Source of the DNA: Aphodousia faecalis
GTDB taxonomy: Bacteria; Pseudomonadota; Gammaproteobacteria; Burkholderiales; Burkholderiaceae_F
Direction of reading: 5' to 3'
DNA length: 19,342 nt
Assembly (NCBI GenBank): GCA_018712705.1
Contig: DVGM01000055.1
Span: forward strand, 1 to 19,342
Shown here: positions 16,848-19,342 of the stretch, one piece after another
How positions within the stretch are numbered: position 1 is the stretch's first letter
Layout of the letters: each line of letters starts with the position of its first letter
Position numbers and translations under genes: made by a program
The notes under the pieces: generated by a model
The model's input: the letters and a program-made list of their open reading frames with translations, nothing else
Told to the model about the DNA's origin: nothing
Databases searched by the model: none

Positions 16848-16907
16848 TGGGATTTCTAAGTTGTTTGTTGTTTTCAAGCAACTTAAAGAACAAAAGTGAA
16901 TGGGTAG

Positions 16908-16932
16908 AAAAAGAGCCCGATTTCTCGAGCTC
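16908..16932 (-). terminator. Rho-independent terminator of lptF-lptG
   Basis: On the minus strand GAGCTCGA (16932-16925) pairs with TCGGGCTC (16920-16913), eight pairs with one G-U wobble, closed by a GAAA tetraloop and followed by five T (16912-16908). It begins six bases after the lptG stop codon and separates lptG from the autotransporter gene. Confidence 0.85.
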
Positions 16933-16938
16933 CAGATG

Positions 16939-18066
16939 TTAGCGTCTTTCGACAAACCACATGCCGATCATGGCTAAGACCAGCATACAGGCGGTCGGAA
17001 CCATCGCCACCACCAAAGGTGGCCAGGTATTGAGCATACCGATGTAAGAGAAAAGGTTGTTGATCGTGTAGAAAGCCAAACCGATCATAACGCCCGCAAA
17101 AATCTTAATACTCACACCGCCTGAGCGACGGTTCATGTAAGCAAAGGGCATCGCTAAAGCAATCATGACCAAAATGGCAATCGGATAAAACGCCTTATTC
17201 CATAGGGCAATCTCATAACGATCCGATTCCTGGCGACTTTGTTCCAAGTGATTGACATAGCGGTAAAGCGAGCGCATGGACATGTTTTCGGGTTTGAGCA
17301 TCATCACACCGAAAATGCTCGGATCAATCGCAGACCTAAACATCATTCGAGTGGGGCTACTCACCATGACGCGATCCATAATCGGGGTTTGAGTAAGGTT
17401 TTCCAAAAGAGGTAACGCTGTATTAACGGCTCCTTGTAAAATCCACCCCTGGTCATCCACATAATTACCGGATTCAGCGGCAATCACTCTCGTCAGGCGC
17501 TGCTTTTCGTCAAAGTCATAAATACGCCAATCAAGGGCTTCTTCGGTCGGCGTCATTTTTTGGATATTGATATAGCGAATCTGAGGTCCATTGGGAGAGT
17601 CGATTGTTTCTCGAACCCAGGCTCCGGTATCCGATCCTCGGATATCCATTGTTTTATGCTGAACAGTCGCGCGATACTCACGCGAATAAGAATCAGAAGA
17701 CGGGGCAATTAATTCACCGAAAGCGTAGGTAAAGGCCACCAGAATAATACCCGGCACCATTAAGATGGCCGCTAAACGCACTGGCGACAATCCCGCCACA
17801 CGCAAAATCGTAAATTCGGAGCGAGAAGCCCATTGACTCATTACAAAGACCGTGCCCAGTAATGCCGCGATCGGCATCACCTCATAAATTCGCATAGGCA
17901 AACTTAAACCGGTGATAACGAAGGCATCCAAAAGACTATAGCGGCTGCCGATTCGACCAAGCTGGCCGACTAAATCAAAAAAGGCAAACAAAGCCACTAG
18001 GGCTAAGAGCACAAAGCCCGTAGCTTGCAAGATTTCTTTAGTCAGGTGCTTGGTAATAACTTTCAT
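16939..18066 (-). CDS. lptG: LPS export ABC transporter permease LptG
   Basis: LptG pairs with LptF in the inner membrane, and with the ATPase LptB extracts LPS and passes it to LptC/LptA for transport to the outer membrane. The 375-residue protein has the family layout: three N-terminal helices (about 12-32, 55-80 and 100-122), a periplasmic beta-jellyroll of about 150 residues, and three C-terminal helices from about 288. Length is as expected. It starts three bases after lptF ends, and its ribosome binding site (AAGGA) lies inside the lptF 3' end, so the two are coupled. It ends just before a strong terminator. No lptB, lptA or lptC is in the window. Confidence 0.92.
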   Translation of the reverse strand: MKVITKHLTKEILQATGFVLLALVALFAFFDLVGQLGRIGSRYSLLDAFVITGLSLPMRIYEVMPIAALLGTVFVMSQWASRSEFTILRVAGLSPVRLAAILMVPGIILVAFTYAFGELIAPSSDSYSREYRATVQHKTMDIRGSDTGAWVRETIDSPNGPQIRYINIQKMTPTEEALDWRIYDFDEKQRLTRVIAAESGNYVDDQGWILQGAVNTALPLLENLTQTPIMDRVMVSSPTRMMFRSAIDPSIFGVMMLKPENMSMRSLYRYVNHLEQSRQESDRYEIALWNKAFYPIAILVMIALAMPFAYMNRRSGGVSIKIFAGVMIGLAFYTINNLFSYIGMLNTWPPLVVAMVPTACMLVLAMIGMWFVERR

Positions 18067-18069
18067 AGT

Positions 18070-19185
18070 CTATTTCCTTGCACGCCAATAACTCAGTGTC
18101 AACCACTCAGGCACCCAACGCTGCATAATGGTACGACGCAAAAAGAGTACAACAGCCAAGATAGTGAATGCTCCGTTTAAAAGGATAATGGCAGGAATCA
18201 AGTGGAAAGTTCCATGTTCCACCCAAGTTCTGCCCACACTAATTCCGTTCAGATACAAAACAAAAAGCAAAAGTGCCACAACCATATTCAGACTGCGACC
18301 GGCTCGAGGATTTGTGAATGAGAGCGGAATAGCAATCAGTATTAAATTAAGTGCAGCCAAAGGCCAAGAAATTCGCCATAGCAACTCGCCCTGGGCTTCC
18401 AAATTATCCTTTTGCATGACAAGTAACGGTAAGGGCTGCGTGTCCACATCCTTCATCTGAATGGCGCTTTCAGGTTTTACATCCAAGCGAATTCCGTAAG
18501 TTTTAAATTCCGTTACACGGTACTCAGGCGTTCCTGCCTTACCTTCATAGCGGCGGCCATCATGCAAAATAACATAACGGTCGCCCTGTTCATTCGTTGT
18601 CACTTCCCCCGTCTCGGCCATTAGAACCATTTCGGATTTGGGATCGGTCTCGGTGAGAAAAACATTTTTAACGGACAGACCGTCGGCGGAAACTTCCTCA
18701 ATAAAGAAAACCTGTTTGCCACCTGAAATTTCAATGAATCGGCCGGGAGAGAGTCTGTCGACATCATCGCGCTGAGACCAGACTTCTCGGTTCATCTCGC
18801 TTTGTCCTTTTGCCCATGGTGAAATAACCAGCGACAAAGCAGTAATGAGAAGAATAATAGGGATACTAAAGCGCAGAACAGGACGAATCCAGGAGACTAA
18901 ACTGATGCCACCCGAAGAAAACCAGACCACCATTTCGCTATCAAGCCAGCTTCGGGTAAGCGTGATTAAAACTGCAATGAAAAGGGAAACCGCTAACAGA
19001 GGGGCTAAATTGACGAGCGCCTCATAAACCACCATTTCCATCACGGTCCCGCTGTCAATACGGCCACCAGCAGCCAGACCCAAAATACGGACCAGCCCGA
19101 TCGTAAGCACAATCGAGAAGATAACCGTAAACACAGCACCGGCTGTGTTAGCGAGTTCAGAGACGAGTGAACGTCTGAATATCAT
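18070..19185 (-). CDS. lptF: LPS export ABC transporter permease LptF
   Basis: This 371-residue inner-membrane protein is the partner of LptG in the LptB2FG LPS extractor. It begins MIFRRSLVSELANTAGAVF, typical of LptF, with three N-terminal helices (about 14-34, 52-75 and 100-122), a periplasmic beta-jellyroll domain (about 130-260) and three C-terminal helices from about 274. The ATG at 19185 is supported by AAGGA seven bases upstream. It is the first gene of a two-gene operon that begins right after an rRNA operon on the same strand. Its order before lptG is the usual one. Confidence 0.92.
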   Translation of the reverse strand: MIFRRSLVSELANTAGAVFTVIFSIVLTIGLVRILGLAAGGRIDSGTVMEMVVYEALVNLAPLLAVSLFIAVLITLTRSWLDSEMVVWFSSGGISLVSWIRPVLRFSIPIILLITALSLVISPWAKGQSEMNREVWSQRDDVDRLSPGRFIEISGGKQVFFIEEVSADGLSVKNVFLTETDPKSEMVLMAETGEVTTNEQGDRYVILHDGRRYEGKAGTPEYRVTEFKTYGIRLDVKPESAIQMKDVDTQPLPLLVMQKDNLEAQGELLWRISWPLAALNLILIAIPLSFTNPRAGRSLNMVVALLLFVLYLNGISVGRTWVEHGTFHLIPAIILLNGAFTILAVVLFLRRTIMQRWVPEWLTLSYWRARK

Positions 19186-19237
19186 GCGGATCCTTTATAA
19201 CAACAGCGAGGAGCAAGCAAAGCTCCAATCCGTGAAT

Positions 19238-19266
19238 TTTATCGCAGTTTTAGTCGCAATATGCAA
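19238..19266 (-). promoter_or_regulatory. Candidate promoter of lptF-lptG
   Basis: On the minus strand TTGCAT (19266-19261) and GATAAA (19243-19238) are 17 bases apart, with further A/T after the -10. The -35 touches the distal end of the rRNA operon terminator. Confidence 0.5.
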
Positions 19267-19267
19267 T

Positions 19268-19303
19268 AAAAAACCCCGAAATCATAAAGACTCGGGGTTT
19301 TTT
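19268..19303 (-). terminator. Rho-independent terminator of an rRNA operon
   Basis: AAAAAACCCCGA (19268-19279) and TCGGGGTTTTTT (19292-19303) form a 12-bp stem with a 12-base loop. The run of six A/T on each flank makes it work in either direction. It lies directly after the 5S rRNA 3' end. Confidence 0.9.
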
Positions 19304-19312
19304 GAATGGGGA

Positions 19313-19342
19313 GCCGGGCGATGTCCTACTTTCACTGGAAAT
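19313..19342 (-). rRNA. rrf: 5S ribosomal RNA, 3' end only
   Basis: The minus strand of the last 30 bases reads a segment with GTGAAAGTAGGACATCGC followed by CCGGC, which matches the conserved 3' end of betaproteobacterial 5S rRNA (GTGTGAAAGTAGGTnATCG and onward). The rest of the gene and the rRNA operon lie beyond the window. The terminator a few bases downstream supports the call. Confidence 0.82.

Noticed and set aside
16759..16893. An N-terminal extension of the autotransporter reading through the G8 tract
   Set aside because: The GGAGG next to the ATG at 16758 and the signal peptide starting there show that the extension is only an open stretch of leader.
1..19342. CRISPR array, prophage or insertion sequence
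   Set aside because: No regularly spaced short repeats, transposase, integrase or flanking terminal repeats were found anywhere in the window.

Overview
The window looks like chromosome from a mid-GC Gram-negative betaproteobacterium, probably Burkholderiales and most likely Sutterellaceae (Sutterella/Parasutterella-like). This rests on the LPS-export genes lptF/lptG, a 5S rRNA 3' end of betaproteobacterial type, a double-length UvrA of a kind known in Burkholderiales, and overall protein resemblance judged from memory. No database search was possible, so the genus is an inference.

Layout from left to right. Bases 1-413 hold no convincing gene, only a likely promoter just before uvrA. Bases 414-5957 encode a tandem-duplicated UvrA of 1847 residues with four ABC ATPase modules, followed by a terminator. 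Bases about 6050-10105 are a three-gene ABC importer operon of the AfuA/FbpA class (binding protein, fused double permease, ATPase). It has a potentially structured leader, a strong hairpin after the binding-protein gene and a 12-bp terminator. Bases about 10223-13847 are a second operon: a YegU-type ADP-ribosylglycohydrolase-family protein, a YegV-type PfkB kinase and an NCS1 (cytosine/purine-type) permease. This matches the logic of E. coli yegTUV with a different transporter family.

Everything to the right is on the minus strand. Bases 13854-16758 are a type V autotransporter gene carrying two apparent single-base deletions, one after the signal peptide region and one just before the C-terminal beta-signal. 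Its upstream region has a G8 homopolymer, a 6-6-6 palindrome and a tandem heptamer. Bases 16939-19185 are lptF-lptG with their own terminator and a candidate promoter that abuts the terminator of an rRNA operon. The last 30 bases are the 3' end of a 5S rRNA.

Functionally the window combines DNA repair, import of an anionic solute (ferric iron or a sugar phosphate), nucleoside-like salvage, a surface adhesin-like protein and LPS transport. The items most worth checking are the doubly frameshifted autotransporter with its G-tract, the yegUV-NCS1 cluster, and the asymmetric double UvrA whose second half has lost the insertion domain.
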